From NCBI RefSeq assembly GCF_004000215.1, contig NZ_RBVY01000001.1:186001-250000 (forward strand): a stretch of DNA of 64,000 bases, read 5' to 3'. Of this stretch, positions 25,807 to 35,796 are shown piece after piece (position 1 is the first letter of the stretch; the number at the start of each line of letters is the position of its first letter). The stretch is from Nitratireductor alexandrii (lineage in GTDB: Bacteria > Pseudomonadota > Alphaproteobacteria > Rhizobiales > Rhizobiaceae). Under the pieces are notes generated by a model, which was not told where the DNA came from, searched no databases, and saw only the letters and a list, made by a program, of their open reading frames with translations. Position numbers and translations under genes: made by a program.

Positions 25807-27603
25807 ATGCCGACCTATCGCGCGCCCGTCGAAGACACGCTGTTCGTTCTGAAGGATGTGCTCGGTTACGAGCGCTATTCCAATCTTCCCGGATTTTCCG
25901 ACGCCACGCCTGACGTTCTCGAGGCGATCCTCGCCGAGGGCGCCAAGCTGGCCGAAAACGTTATGCATCCGCTGAACCGCGTCGGCGACGAACAGGGCTG
26001 CGTGCGCGCCGAGGACGGCTCGGTCAAGACGCCGGAGGGCTTCAAGGACGCCTACGACCAGTATCGCGAGGGCGGCTGGATGGGCCTGGCCACGCCGGCC
26101 GATTATGGCGGCCAGGGCCTGCCCTACACGGTGCATTCGGCCGTCGGCGAATATATGTCGTCGGCCAATATGGCGCTGATGATGTATCCGGGCCTCACCC
26201 AGGGCGCCATCGCCGCGATCCTGGTCCACGGTTCCGACGAGCAGAAGCAGACCTATGTGCCGAAGATGGTCGAGGGCCTGTGGACGGGGACCATGAACCT
26301 GACCGAACCGCATTGCGGTACCGATCTGGGCCTGCTGCGCACCAAGGCGGTTCCCGACGGTGACGGGGCCTACAAGATTTCCGGTCAGAAGATCTTCATC
26401 TCGGCCGGCGAGCACGACATGGCCGAAAACATCATCCATCTGGTGCTGGCCCGCATCGAGGGCGCGCCGGAAGGGGTGAAGGGCATTTCCTTGTTCATCG
26501 TGCCCAAATTCAAGCTCGACGCCGACGGCAATGCCGGCGAGCGCAACGCCGTCGCCTGCGGCTCCATCGAGGAAAAGATGGGCATTCACGGCAATTCGAC
26601 CTGCGTGATGAACTACGACGAGGCGACGGGTTATCTGATCGGCGAGGAGAATGGCGGCCTCAAGGCGATGTTCGTGATGATGAACGAGGCCCGCCTCGGT
26701 GTCGGCATGCAGGGCCTGTCGGTTTCCGAGATCGCCTATCAGAACGCGGCCGCCTATGCCCGCGAGCGGATCCAGGGCCGCGCCCTGTCCGGGGCCAAGG
26801 CCAAGGACAAGAAGGCCGATCCGATCATCGTCCATCCCGACATCCGCCGTAACCTGATGACGATGAGGGCGATCAACGAGGCCGGTCGCGCGCTGGTGTT
26901 GTGGACGGCGCTGAAATCGGACGTGGCGCACCGCTCGGGCGACGAAAAGGAACGCCAGGCGGCCGACGATCACATGGGCCTGATGACGCCGGTCATCAAG
27001 GGCGTGCTGACCGACAAGGGCTTCGAGCATGCCGTCATGGCCCAGCAGGTCTTCGGCGGGCACGGCTATATCGAAGAGCACGGCATGAGCCAGTTCGTGC
27101 GCGATGCCCGCATCACCATGATCTACGAGGGCGCAAACGGCATCCAGGCGCTCGACCTGGTCGGCCGCAAGCTGCCGCAGAACGGCGGCCGCGCCGTCCA
27201 GGCCTTCTTCAAGGAGGTCGGCGATTTCTGCGAGGAAAACCGTTCCGACGAGCAGATGGCGCCACTGACCAAGGCGCTGAAAAAGGGCTTGAACGATCTG
27301 CAGGCGGCCACCATGTGGCTGATGCAGAACGCCATGCAGAAGCCCGACAATGCGGGCGCTGCCTCGAGCGACTACATGCATCTGTTCGGGCTGGTCGCCC
27401 TCGGCTACATGTGGGGGTTGATGGCCAAGGCCGCGCAGGACAAGATCGCCGCGGGCGCCGACGGCGCGACGGCGTTCTGCGAGAACAAGTTGGTGACGGC
27501 GCGCTATTTCATGGAGCGCGTCATGCCCGAAACGGCTGCCCATCTCGCCCGCATCTCGGCCGGTGCGGACTCCATGATGGCGCTCGATGCGGAGGCTTTC
27601 TGA
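25807..27603 (+). CDS. Acyl-CoA dehydrogenase, long (about 600 aa) type
   Basis: A 598-residue FAD-dependent acyl-CoA dehydrogenase with the extra C-terminal domain typical of the FadE5/DmdC-like subgroup. The flavin-contact region is [19 protein letters not shown], followed by [17 protein letters not shown], and the catalytic-base region [19 protein letters not shown]. It catalyses alpha,beta-dehydrogenation of an acyl-CoA; whether the chain is fatty, branched or sulfur-containing cannot be read. A strong GGAGG site lies 6 bases before the ATG at 25807, which I preferred to the upstream in-frame ATG at 25741. It is the first gene of the operon behind the MerR operator. Confidence 0.93.
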   Translation: MPTYRAPVEDTLFVLKDVLGYERYSNLPGFSDATPDVLEAILAEGAKLAENVMHPLNRVGDEQGCVRAEDGSVKTPEGFKDAYDQYREGGWMGLATPADYGGQGLPYTVHSAVGEYMSSANMALMMYPGLTQGAIAAILVHGSDEQKQTYVPKMVEGLWTGTMNLTEPHCGTDLGLLRTKAVPDGDGAYKISGQKIFISAGEHDMAENIIHLVLARIEGAPEGVKGISLFIVPKFKLDADGNAGERNAVACGSIEEKMGIHGNSTCVMNYDEATGYLIGEENGGLKAMFVMMNEARLGVGMQGLSVSEIAYQNAAAYARERIQGRALSGAKAKDKKADPIIVHPDIRRNLMTMRAINEAGRALVLWTALKSDVAHRSGDEKERQAADDHMGLMTPVIKGVLTDKGFEHAVMAQQVFGGHGYIEEHGMSQFVRDARITMIYEGANGIQALDLVGRKLPQNGGRAVQAFFKEVGDFCEENRSDEQMAPLTKALKKGLNDLQAATMWLMQNAMQKPDNAGAASSDYMHLFGLVALGYMWGLMAKAAQDKIAAGADGATAFCENKLVTARYFMERVMPETAAHLARISAGADSMMALDAEAF

Positions 27604-27675
27604 CCGTCGGCGGCGATCTACTCTGTTCAGACTTGAACGACTTTGCTATAGGCAATAACCAAAGAGGAGACGTCC

Positions 27676-28848
27676 ATGGCCACCGATCCGGCAACCGTCC
27701 TCGCTCTTCCAAAGCCCGCCTGGGCGGACGAGGAGGTCACCATGCTTTACGACATGGCGACCAAATACCTCCAGGCCGAGATCGCGCCGCATTACGAGGC
27801 GTTCGAAAAGGCCGAGATCGTCGATCGCGCAAGCTGGGAAAAGGCCGGCGCCAACGGCCTGTTGTGCGCCTCCATGCCGGAAGAATACGGCGGGGCGGGC
27901 GGCAGCTACGCCCATGAAAGCGCGATCATCGAAGCGATCAGCCATGTCGGCGTCGACGGCTTCGGCATCGCGCTGCACAATTCGATCGTCGCCCCCTATA
28001 TCGCCCATTACGGCTCGGACGAGCAGAAGAAGAAATGGCTGCCGAAGATGGCGAGCGGCGAGCTGATCGGCGCCATCGCCATGACCGAGCCGGGCGCGGG
28101 CTCCGACCTGCAGGGCGTCAAGACGCGCGCCGAAAAGGACGGCAACCACTATCGCATCAACGGTTCGAAGACCTTCATCACCAACGGCCAGCTCGCCAAT
28201 CTGATCATCGTCGTCGCCAAGACGGATCCCGAAAAGGGCGCCAAGGGAACGTCGCTGATCGTGGTCGAGACCGACGAGGTCGAGGGGTTCGAGCGCGGCC
28301 GCAACCTCGACAAGATCGGCCTGAAGTCGAACGACACGTCCGAGCTGTTCTTCAACGATATGCGCGTGCCGACCGCCAACCTGCTCGGCCACGAGGAAGG
28401 CCAGGGTTTTGTCCAGCTCATGCAGCAATTGCCGCAGGAGCGCCTGCAGATCGGCGGCACGGCGATCGCCATGGCCGAGCGCGCGCTGGCGCTGACCATC
28501 GACTACGTCAAGGAACGCGGCGCGTTCGGCCGCAAGGTGATTGACTTCCAGAACACGCAGTTCAAGCTGGCCGAGTTGAAGACCGAGGTCACGATCGGCC
28601 GCGTCTTCTACAATGATTGCGTCGCCCGCCATGTCGATGGCGGGCTCGATCCGGTGACGGCGTCGATGGCCAAATACTGGCTCTCCGACCTGCAGGGCAA
28701 GGTCGTGGACGAATGTCTGCAGCTTCATGGCGGCTACGGCTACATGAACGAATACCCGATCGCGCGCATGTATCGTGACGCGCGCGTGCAGCGCATCTAT
28801 GGCGGCACCAACGAGATCATGAAGCTTTTGATCGGCAGGAGCCTTTGA
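27676..28848 (+). CDS. Acyl-CoA dehydrogenase, standard type
   Basis: A 390-residue acyl-CoA dehydrogenase. Signatures: AMTEPGAGSDLQGVKT (flavin), FGRKVIDFQNTQFKLAEL, LQLHGGYGYMNEYPIARMYRDARV and the terminal IYGGTNEIMKLLIGRSL. It oxidises an acyl-CoA to the 2-enoyl-CoA, feeding the FadB-type enzyme downstream. It starts 72 bases after the first dehydrogenase with an AGAGGAG ribosome site. A thioesterase gene begins immediately after its stop. Confidence 0.94.
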   Translation: MATDPATVLALPKPAWADEEVTMLYDMATKYLQAEIAPHYEAFEKAEIVDRASWEKAGANGLLCASMPEEYGGAGGSYAHESAIIEAISHVGVDGFGIALHNSIVAPYIAHYGSDEQKKKWLPKMASGELIGAIAMTEPGAGSDLQGVKTRAEKDGNHYRINGSKTFITNGQLANLIIVVAKTDPEKGAKGTSLIVVETDEVEGFERGRNLDKIGLKSNDTSELFFNDMRVPTANLLGHEEGQGFVQLMQQLPQERLQIGGTAIAMAERALALTIDYVKERGAFGRKVIDFQNTQFKLAELKTEVTIGRVFYNDCVARHVDGGLDPVTASMAKYWLSDLQGKVVDECLQLHGGYGYMNEYPIARMYRDARVQRIYGGTNEIMKLLIGRSL

Positions 28849-28850
28849 AG

Positions 28851-29294
28851 ATGGGCGCGGCGATCGTACCGGGCTTTTCCGCCGACCAGGCGCCGGCCAC
28901 CGCCCGCTGGCTGGGCATGGATGTGGTGTCCTGGGACCGCGAGGCCGCCACCCTCAGGGTCTCGTTCGATCCGCCGCGCGACGTGATCAATTTCGGCGGT
29001 GTGATCCAGGGCGGTTTCCTGGTCGCCATGATGGACGACGCGATGGGCTTCAACGCCTTCATCAGCATGGACATGAAGAACGCCCAGGCCTCGATCGACA
29101 TCCACACCCACTTTTTCCGTCCGGTCGCCTATGGCCGCACCGAGGTCGAGGCGCGTATCGTCAGGGCCGGCCGCAACGTCGCCTTCGTCGAGGCGGAGCT
29201 GTTCGACAAGGACGGCGTTCTGGCCGCGCGGGCGGTGTCCAGCACCAAGCTGACGCCGATCGGCGCCAGCCGAGCGGAGGCAAACCCGGCATGA
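28851..29294 (+). CDS. PaaI-type hotdog thioesterase
   Basis: A 147-residue hotdog-fold thioesterase. The FGGVIQGGFLVAMMDDAMGFNAF segment is the PaaI/YigI active-site helix region with the usual Gly-Gly and acidic residues. It would hydrolyse acyl-CoA intermediates, releasing CoA when beta-oxidation stalls. I chose the ATG at 28851, two bases after the dehydrogenase stop; a TTG at 28845 would overlap it. Its stop overlaps the GST start by 4 bases. Confidence 0.9.
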   Translation: MGAAIVPGFSADQAPATARWLGMDVVSWDREAATLRVSFDPPRDVINFGGVIQGGFLVAMMDDAMGFNAFISMDMKNAQASIDIHTHFFRPVAYGRTEVEARIVRAGRNVAFVEAELFDKDGVLAARAVSSTKLTPIGASRAEANPA

Positions 29295-29923
29295 GCGAGT
29301 TCACCCTGCATTGCTTCGCCGAGAGCGGCAACGCCTACAAGGCCGCGCTGATGCTGGAGATGTGCGGCGCCGACTGGCAGCCCAGGGGCATCGGCTTCTT
29401 CAAGGGCGAGACCCGCGGCGCGGACTATCGCGCCCTCAACGTCATGGGCGAGGCGCCGGTTCTGGTCCATCACCGCGCCGACGGCGATTTCACGCTGTCG
29501 CAATCGGGCGCGATCCTTATCTATCTGGCGCGTCATTTCGAAAAATTCGGCCACGAGACCGAGGCCGAGGAGTTCGAGATTCTGCGTTGGGTGCTGTTCG
29601 ACAACCACAAACTGACCAGCTACACCGCGACGGAGCGTTTCATGCGCCATTTCCGCGGCAAGGCCGGCGATCCGACCGCCGAATTCATCTATGCCCGCGC
29701 CAAGGACGCCTGGAACGTCCTGGAAACCCATCTGCGCGGTCGTGACTGGGTTGCCGCCGACCGGCCGACGATCGCCGATCTGTCGCTGTGCGGCTATCTC
29801 TATTGGCCCGAGCAGATCGGCGCGGACTGGAGCGACTATCCCGCCATCGACCGCTGGCTGCACAGGCTGAAGAAACTTCCCGGCTGGCAGGCGCCCGAGG
29901 CGCTGATGCCGTCCGGGCAATGA
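29291..29923 (+). CDS. Glutathione S-transferase family protein
   Basis: A 210-residue protein with a thioredoxin-like N-domain (FTLHCFAESGNAYKAALMLE, then GEAPVLVHH with the cis-Pro, then LSQSGAILIYLA where SQS would contact glutathione) and an all-helical C-domain with the PTIADLSLCGYLYW core. Its function in an acyl-CoA operon may be detoxification of reactive enoyl intermediates, which is inference. It is translationally coupled to the preceding thioesterase gene by an ATGA overlap. Confidence 0.92.
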   Translation: MSEFTLHCFAESGNAYKAALMLEMCGADWQPRGIGFFKGETRGADYRALNVMGEAPVLVHHRADGDFTLSQSGAILIYLARHFEKFGHETEAEEFEILRWVLFDNHKLTSYTATERFMRHFRGKAGDPTAEFIYARAKDAWNVLETHLRGRDWVAADRPTIADLSLCGYLYWPEQIGADWSDYPAIDRWLHRLKKLPGWQAPEALMPSGQ

Positions 29924-29990
29924 CTGAACCAAAGACGCGACCCCTGCGCGGCCGCCCTCGGGCGCACCCGCCAGAAAAAGGAGACATCCA

Positions 29991-31199
29991 ATGGCTGATG
30001 CATATGTCTACGACGCCGTGAGGACGCCGCGCGGCCGCGGCAAGAAGGACGGATCCCTGCACGAGGTGCCGGCCGTGCGCCTGGCCGCCCGCACGCTGGA
30101 GGCGGTGCGCGACCGCAACGGGCTCGACACGTCCAAGGTCGACGACATCATTTTCGGCTGCGTCGATCCGGTCGGCGAGGCCGGCTCGGTGATCCCGCGC
30201 GCGGCGGCCTTCGAGGCCGGCTACGCGACCGAGGCGCCGGGCATGCAGATCTCGCGTTTCTGCGCGTCCGGCCTCGACGCGATCAATTTCGGCGCGGCCA
30301 AGATCGCCGGCGGCTCCGACGAAATCGTGATCGCCGGCGGCGTGGAATCGATGAGCCGCGTCGGCATGGGCATGTCGGGCGGTGCCTGGTTCATGGACCC
30401 GTCCGTGGGCCTGCCGTCCTATTTCATGCCGCAGGGCGTGTCGGCCGACCTGATCGCCACCAAATACGGCTTTTCGCGCGACGACGTCGACGCCTACGCG
30501 GTCGAGAGCCAGAAGCGCGCCGACGCCGCCTGGAAGGACGGTCGCTTTAAGGACTCCGTGATCGTGATCAAGGACCAGAACGGGCTGACCATTCTCGACC
30601 ACGACGAACACATGCGGCCGGGCACCGACATGCAGTCGCTGGCCTCGCTCAACCCCTCCTTCGTCATGCCGGGCGAGATGGGCGGCTTCGATGCCGTCGC
30701 CGTGCAGCGTTACCCCGAGATCGAAGGCGTCAACCACGTTCACCACGCCGGCAATTCGTCGGGCATCGTCGACGGCTCGGCGGCCGTCCTGCTCGGCTCC
30801 AAGAAGGCCGGCAAGACCATGGGCCTGACGCCGCGCGCCAGGATCAGGGCCTTCACCAATATCGGTTCGGAACCGGCGATCATGCTCACCGGGCCGGTCG
30901 ACGTCACCGAGAAACTCTTGAAGAAGGCGAAGATGACGATCGACGACATCGATCTGTTCGAGCTCAACGAGGCCTTCGCCTCGGTGGTGCTGCGCTACAT
31001 GCAGGCCTTCGACATCCCGCACGACAAGATCAACGTCAATGGCGGGGCGATCGCCATGGGTCATCCGCTCGGCGCGACCGGCGCGATGATCTTCGGCACG
31101 GTGCTCGACGAGCTCGAGCGGCGCGACCTCAACACGGCTCTGGTGACCTTGTGCATCGGCGCCGGCATGGGCACGGCGACCATCATCGAGCGGGTGTGA
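29991..31199 (+). CDS. Acetyl-CoA acyltransferase (thiolase)
   Basis: A 402-residue thiolase. The acyl-accepting Cys is in SRFCASGLDAINFG (C91), the His in GGAIAMGHPLGATGA, and the second Cys in TLCIGAGMGTATI near the C-terminus. It performs the last step of beta-oxidation, cleaving 3-ketoacyl-CoA. A clear AAAGGAG ribosome site precedes the ATG at 29991. With the FadB-type protein next door it makes a complete FadAB-like pair. Confidence 0.95.
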   Translation: MADAYVYDAVRTPRGRGKKDGSLHEVPAVRLAARTLEAVRDRNGLDTSKVDDIIFGCVDPVGEAGSVIPRAAAFEAGYATEAPGMQISRFCASGLDAINFGAAKIAGGSDEIVIAGGVESMSRVGMGMSGGAWFMDPSVGLPSYFMPQGVSADLIATKYGFSRDDVDAYAVESQKRADAAWKDGRFKDSVIVIKDQNGLTILDHDEHMRPGTDMQSLASLNPSFVMPGEMGGFDAVAVQRYPEIEGVNHVHHAGNSSGIVDGSAAVLLGSKKAGKTMGLTPRARIRAFTNIGSEPAIMLTGPVDVTEKLLKKAKMTIDDIDLFELNEAFASVVLRYMQAFDIPHDKINVNGGAIAMGHPLGATGAMIFGTVLDELERRDLNTALVTLCIGAGMGTATIIERV

Positions 31200-31357
31200 C
31201 GGCCTCGGTCCTCTCCGAAAGGGGAGGCAACGGGCGCCGGGAGGGTCGAACGGGCGAAGCGGCGGGCAAACCGGTCGAAATCGCCGCCCCGGCCCCTCCG
31301 GCGACAAGCCCGCGCCACCTGCGACGCACAGAGATTTCGAAAGGGAGAAATCCTAAC

Positions 31358-33574
31358 ATGGCCTACACGAATTTCACGGTCGAAACCGACAGCGACGGCA
31401 TCGCACTCGTCACCTGGGACATGCCCGACCGCTCGATGAACGTCTTCACCGAGGAGGTGATGGACGAACTCGACCGCATCACCGACCAGATCGTCGCCGA
31501 CGAGGCGGTCAAGGGCGTGGTGATCACCTCCGGCAAGGAAGCCTTTTCCGGCGGCGCCGACCTGACCATGCTGCAGAAGATGCTGAAGGTCTTCCAGCAG
31601 GAGGAGGCCCGCGACCACGAAGCGGCGATCAAGATGCTGTTTGAGGGCGCCGGGCGCATGAGCTGGCTGTTCCGCAAGATCGAGACCTGCGGCAAGCCCT
31701 GGGTCTCGGCGATCAACGGCACCTGCATGGGCGGGGCATTCGAATTGTCGCTCGCCTGCCACGGCCGGGTCGCGGCCGACGGCGACAAGGTCAAGATGGG
31801 CCTGCCCGAGGTCAAGGTCGGTCTTTTCCCGGGCGCCGGCGGCACCCAGCGCGTGCCGCGCCTGACCGACGGCCAGCAGGCTTTGCAGATGCTGACCACG
31901 GGTGCTGCCTTGTCGCCGAAAAAGGCCAAGGGCATGAACCTGATCCACGAGATCGCCGAGCCGGCCAAGCTGGTCGACGCCGCCAAGGCGATGATCAGGA
32001 ACGGGCTCAAGCCGGTCCAACCCTGGGACGAGAAGGGCTTCAAGCTGCCGGGCGGGCCGGTCTATTCGGCCGCGGGCGCCAATCTGTGGCCGCCGGCGAT
32101 CGCCATCCTGCGCCGCGAGACCTACAACAACTATCCGGCCGCCGCGGCGGTCCTGAAATGCGTCTATGAGGGGCTTTTGGTGCCCTTCGAGACCGGGCTG
32201 ACCATCGAGCAGCGCTATTTCACCGAAATCCTGCAGACCACCGAGGCGGCGATGATGATACGCTCGCTGTTCGTGTCGCTGCAGGAACTCAACAAGGGCG
32301 CGCGCCGTCCCGAGGGCGTGGCCCCGACCAAGTTCACCAAGATCGGCGTGATCGGCGCCGGCTTCATGGGCGCCGGCATTGCCTATGTCACCGCCAAGGC
32401 CGGCATTCCGGTCGTGCTCCTCGACCGCGACATGCCGTCGGCCGAAAAGGGCAGGGACCATTCCGCCGGCCTGATGGACGGGTTGATCAAGAAGGGCCGC
32501 GCCACGGCCGAGGACAAGGAAAAGCTGCTGTCGCTGATCACCCCGAGCGACGATTACGGCCAGCTCGACGGCTGCGAGCTGGTGATCGAGGCGGTGTTCG
32601 AGGATTCCGACATCAAGAAGGGCGTCACCGAGAAATCGGAGGCCGTTCTTGCCGCCTCGGCGACCTTCGCCTCCAACACTTCCACGATCCCGATCACCGG
32701 CCTGGCCAAGAACTCCAAGCGGCCGAAGAACTTCATCGGCATCCATTTCTTCTCGCCGGTCGACCGCATGATGCTGGTCGAGATCATTCTGGGCAAGAAG
32801 ACCGGCGACGAGGCGCTGGCGGTGGCGATCGACTATGTGCGTGCGATCCGCAAGACGCCGATCGTGGTCAACGACACGCGCGGCTTCTACGTCAATCGCT
32901 GCGTGCTGCGCTACATGTCGGAAGCCTATCAGATGCTGATCGAGGGCGTGCCGGCACCGATGATCGAAAACGCCGCCAAGATGGCCGGCATGCCGGTCGG
33001 CCCGCTGGCGCTGACCGACGAGACCGCGATCGATCTCGCCCAGAAGATCATGAAACAGACGATCCGCGATCTCGGCGAAAAGGCGGTCGACCAGGAGCAG
33101 TTCGCGCTGATCAACACCATGGTCGACACCCATGGCCGCCACGGCCGCAAGAACGGCAAGGGCTTTTACGACTACCCGGCCAAGCCGGCGAAAAAGCACC
33201 TGTGGCCGGGGCTCAAGGATCTCTATCCGCAGAAGGCGCCGGAGGAGATCGACGTCGAGGTGCTCAAAAAGCGCTTCCTCGTCACCATCGCGCTCGAAGC
33301 CGCGCGGGTGATGGGCGAGGGCATCGTCACCGATCCGCGCGAGGCCGATGTCGGCTCGATCCTGGCCTTCGGCTTCGCGCCCTATACCGGCGGGGCGCTG
33401 TCTTATATCGACGGCATGGGCTCGGCCGCGTTCGTCAAGCTCGCCAAGCAGCTGCAGAAGAAATACGGCCCGCAGTTCAAGGCGCCGAAAGTGCTGGTCG
33501 ACATGGCCGCCAAGGATGAAAGCTTCTACCAGCGTTTCGACCCTTACGCGGATCGCCGGCAAAAGGCGGCCTGA
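31358..33574 (+). CDS. FadB/FadJ-type multifunctional enoyl-CoA hydratase / 3-hydroxyacyl-CoA dehydrogenase
   Basis: A 738-residue fusion protein. The N-terminal crotonase part (about 1-190) has SGGADLTML for the oxyanion hole and LPEVKVGLFPGAGGTQRVPRL with the catalytic Glu region. The dehydrogenase part begins at IGVIGAGFMGAGIAYVTAKAG (NAD-binding, near 330) and has IGIHFFSPVDRMMLVEI; two C-terminal dehydrogenase domains follow. It hydrates 2-enoyl-CoA and oxidises the 3-hydroxy product, then hands over to the thiolase. I used the ATG at 31358 with its AAGGGAG site; the long upstream open frame is not coding. A terminator follows. Confidence 0.95.
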   Translation: MAYTNFTVETDSDGIALVTWDMPDRSMNVFTEEVMDELDRITDQIVADEAVKGVVITSGKEAFSGGADLTMLQKMLKVFQQEEARDHEAAIKMLFEGAGRMSWLFRKIETCGKPWVSAINGTCMGGAFELSLACHGRVAADGDKVKMGLPEVKVGLFPGAGGTQRVPRLTDGQQALQMLTTGAALSPKKAKGMNLIHEIAEPAKLVDAAKAMIRNGLKPVQPWDEKGFKLPGGPVYSAAGANLWPPAIAILRRETYNNYPAAAAVLKCVYEGLLVPFETGLTIEQRYFTEILQTTEAAMMIRSLFVSLQELNKGARRPEGVAPTKFTKIGVIGAGFMGAGIAYVTAKAGIPVVLLDRDMPSAEKGRDHSAGLMDGLIKKGRATAEDKEKLLSLITPSDDYGQLDGCELVIEAVFEDSDIKKGVTEKSEAVLAASATFASNTSTIPITGLAKNSKRPKNFIGIHFFSPVDRMMLVEIILGKKTGDEALAVAIDYVRAIRKTPIVVNDTRGFYVNRCVLRYMSEAYQMLIEGVPAPMIENAAKMAGMPVGPLALTDETAIDLAQKIMKQTIRDLGEKAVDQEQFALINTMVDTHGRHGRKNGKGFYDYPAKPAKKHLWPGLKDLYPQKAPEEIDVEVLKKRFLVTIALEAARVMGEGIVTDPREADVGSILAFGFAPYTGGALSYIDGMGSAAFVKLAKQLQKKYGPQFKAPKVLVDMAAKDESFYQRFDPYADRRQKAA

Positions 33575-33626
33575 GGACGACTCTGCTGCCGCGTCGCGGG
33601 CGCGGAAAGGATAAGCAAAGCAAAAG

Positions 33627-33655
33627 GGAGGACCGGCGCGCTGCCGGTCCTCCTT
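33627..33655 (+). terminator. Terminator after the beta-oxidation operon
   Basis: An 11-bp perfect stem (GGAGGACCGGC / GCCGGTCCTCC) with loop GCGCT is followed by only two T. A second small hairpin (GCCCCTTCGGGGC) follows directly. Confidence 0.75.
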
Positions 33656-33709
33656 GCGCCCCTTCGGGGCCCTTCTTCCCGTCGATGGGGAGGAGGAAAG
33701 GAGCATTCC

Positions 33710-34255
33710 ATGTATGTGTGGGGACGATTGTTGCGGGTCGCGCTGACCTCCAAATCGCGCGGCGCGTACCGCCTCGGCGAGGAAAGCAGGCTCTCTTTCC
33801 GCTGCCTGCCGTCCGATATCGATTCCAATATCCACTTGAACAATGCGCGCTACATGATGCTGGCCGATCTCGGCCGCATCGACTTGTTCCTGCGCGCCGG
33901 GCTTTTGGGGCTGGCGCGGAGCAATAAATGGGCGCCCATGATGGGCGGCGTGCAGTCGGTCTATGTGCGCGAGATCAGGCTGTGGCGGCGGTTCGACGTT
34001 TTGTCCTCGATCGAGACCTGGGAGGGCACCCAGGTGATCGGGCGCCACCGCTTCGTGCTCGAAAACGGCGAGACGGCGGCGCTGATCATGACGACGGCGG
34101 GCGTTTACGATTCCCCCAACCGGCGTTTCCTGGCGATCGACGAGGTCGTCGAGGCGCTCGGTGCGCGGGTGAGACCGCGTGCGCCCAATCCCGCGGAAGC
34201 CGAATTCATGGGCTCGCACGGACGCCTGCGGGCGCTCGCCAAATCGCTGCGCTAA
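33710..34255 (+). CDS. Acyl-CoA thioesterase-like protein (4HBT hotdog)
   Basis: A 181-residue hotdog protein similar to the THEM6/4-hydroxybenzoyl-CoA thioesterase-like group. The region SDIDSNIHLNNARYMMLADLGRIDLFLRAG contains the D-x-N-x-H-x-NN pattern expected around the active site. It lies just after the beta-oxidation terminator, so it may be separately transcribed even though its likely substrate (acyl-CoA) is related. A GGAGG site precedes the ATG at about 8 bases. The true substrate is unknown. Confidence 0.85.
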   Translation: MYVWGRLLRVALTSKSRGAYRLGEESRLSFRCLPSDIDSNIHLNNARYMMLADLGRIDLFLRAGLLGLARSNKWAPMMGGVQSVYVREIRLWRRFDVLSSIETWEGTQVIGRHRFVLENGETAALIMTTAGVYDSPNRRFLAIDEVVEALGARVRPRAPNPAEAEFMGSHGRLRALAKSLR

Positions 34256-34376
34256 GCGGTCCTGGCGCCCGGGGAGGCGGGAGGGCAGGGCCCCCCGCGA
34301 ATGTGAACGCCGTGGGCTTTCCCGGCCCGCGCGCGCCCACTACTGTGCCGGGTCAAACCCCGGAGAGCAGCCAGCC

Positions 34377-34997
34377 ATGTCCGCCGTCATCGACTATTAT
34401 TTCACCGCCGTGTCGCCCTATGTCTATCTCGGCCACCAGGCCATGGTCGACCTGGTCAAGAAACATGGCGCCTCCATCCACTACAAGCCGGTTCTGCTTC
34501 CCGGCCTGTGGGAGGTTTCGGGCTCGGTGCCGCTGGCCCAACGCTCGCCCACCCGCCAGCGATATCGCCTGCTCGAGCTGCAGCGCGCGGCGTTCCGGCG
34601 CGACCTGCCGATCAATCTGAAGCCGAAGTTTTTTCCAGCCGATCCGGCACTCGCCGACCATGTGGTGATCGCGCTGCTTCAGCGTCAGGCCGACCCGACC
34701 GGCTTCATGGGGCGCGTCTTTGCCGGTGTCTGGGCGAACGATGAAAACGTCGCCGACGCCGACACGCTCGCGCGCTATCTGGATGCCGAGGGGCACGACT
34801 CCGCCGACGTGCTGAACGCCGCTCAGGGCGAGGCGGTCAAGGCCGAGCGCATGCAAAACACGGCCGATGCCGTCGCCGCCGACGCGATCGGCGTGCCCGC
34901 CTATGTGTTGAACGGGGAAGTGTTCTGGGGCCAGGATCGGATCGAGGACCTGGCGCTGGCGCTGGAGACGGGACGGGCGCCGTTTACCGCGGGCTGA
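34377..34997 (+). CDS. 2-hydroxychromene-2-carboxylate isomerase family (kappa-GST/DsbA fold)
   Basis: A 206-residue thioredoxin-fold protein. It begins VIDYYFTAVSPYVYLGHQAM, where the Ser-Pro-Tyr at the first helix is the glutathione-contacting Ser of HCCA isomerases, and has IGVPAYVLNGEVFWGQDRIEDL near the end. HCCA isomerases act in naphthalene breakdown, but many homologues in Alphaproteobacteria lie outside such pathways, and no aromatic pathway genes are nearby. A GGAGAG site precedes the ATG at 34377; the longer upstream frame overlaps the previous gene and is not used. Confidence 0.9.
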   Translation: MSAVIDYYFTAVSPYVYLGHQAMVDLVKKHGASIHYKPVLLPGLWEVSGSVPLAQRSPTRQRYRLLELQRAAFRRDLPINLKPKFFPADPALADHVVIALLQRQADPTGFMGRVFAGVWANDENVADADTLARYLDAEGHDSADVLNAAQGEAVKAERMQNTADAVAADAIGVPAYVLNGEVFWGQDRIEDLALALETGRAPFTAG

Positions 34998-35138
34998 CCC
35001 CTCCGCGCCTTCGGGCGCCGGGCCGGTCGGCGACGGCCGGCCGCGGGCTGTTGCGGCACTGGCACTGGACAGCGGCGGCGCGGGGCATTAAAACGCCGCA
35101 AAAGGTATTTTTTCCTGTGTTTCCGCGAGGAATGCATC

Positions 35139-35789
35139 ATGCTCTCGCATGAACGCGTGTGGGCTGCGATCGACGCGCTGGCCGAGCGTTATTCGCTGTC
35201 GGTGTCCGGCCTGGCCAAGCGGGCAGGCCTGGATTCGACGGCCTTCAACAAGTCCAAGCGCAGTTCCGCCGACGGCCGTCCGCGCTGGCCGTCGACCGAA
35301 TCGCTTGCCAAGATCATGGAGGCGACCGGGGCCACGATGGACGAGTTCGCGGCCCTGGTCGGCCGTGGGCGGAGCGATGTGCAGGACGCGCTGCCGGTGC
35401 AGCGCTCGACCGTGCCGCTGCTCGGTTTCGCCCAGGCCGGCGCCGGCGGGTTCTTCGACGATGCCGGCTTTCCCGCCGGGCAGGGCTGGGACCTGGTCGA
35501 CATCCCGGCCGGTGCGCGCGAGGGCGCCTATGCGCTCGGCGTCCAGGGCGATTCCATGCTGCCGCTTTATCGCGACGGTGACGTGCTGATCGTCGAGCCG
35601 GGGGCCAGCGTCAGGCGCGGCGACCGCGTGGTGGTCAAGACCGTCGCCGGCGAGGTCATGGCCAAGGTTCTGGCCCGCCAGACGACGCGTCAGGTCGAGT
35701 TGCGCTCCCTCAACCCGGACCATGAAGACCGCACCCTGGCGGTCGGCGAGATCGAGTGGATCGCGCGGATCGTGTGGGCGAGCCAGTAG
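35139..35789 (+). CDS. XRE-type HTH repressor with LexA-like S24 peptidase domain
   Basis: A 216-residue protein with an N-terminal helix-turn-helix (SLSVSGLAKRAGLDSTAFNKSKR) and a C-terminal S24 fold. The serine is S139 in VQGDSMLPLY and the lysine is K176 in GEVMAKVL, 37 residues apart as in LexA and UmuD. An Ala-Gly pair in FAQAGAGGF (99-104) is a possible self-cleavage site. It is not LexA itself, but a conserved chromosomal repressor of this type is common in Rhizobiales. GAGGAA lies 8 bases before the ATG. No phage genes are nearby, so a prophage origin is not supported. Confidence 0.9.
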   Translation: MLSHERVWAAIDALAERYSLSVSGLAKRAGLDSTAFNKSKRSSADGRPRWPSTESLAKIMEATGATMDEFAALVGRGRSDVQDALPVQRSTVPLLGFAQAGAGGFFDDAGFPAGQGWDLVDIPAGAREGAYALGVQGDSMLPLYRDGDVLIVEPGASVRRGDRVVVKTVAGEVMAKVLARQTTRQVELRSLNPDHEDRTLAVGEIEWIARIVWASQ

Positions 35790-35796
35790 CGGGTCG

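Noticed and set aside
35139-35789. Prophage repressor
   Set aside because: It stands among ordinary chromosomal genes with no phage genes, and similar S24 proteins are common host regulators.
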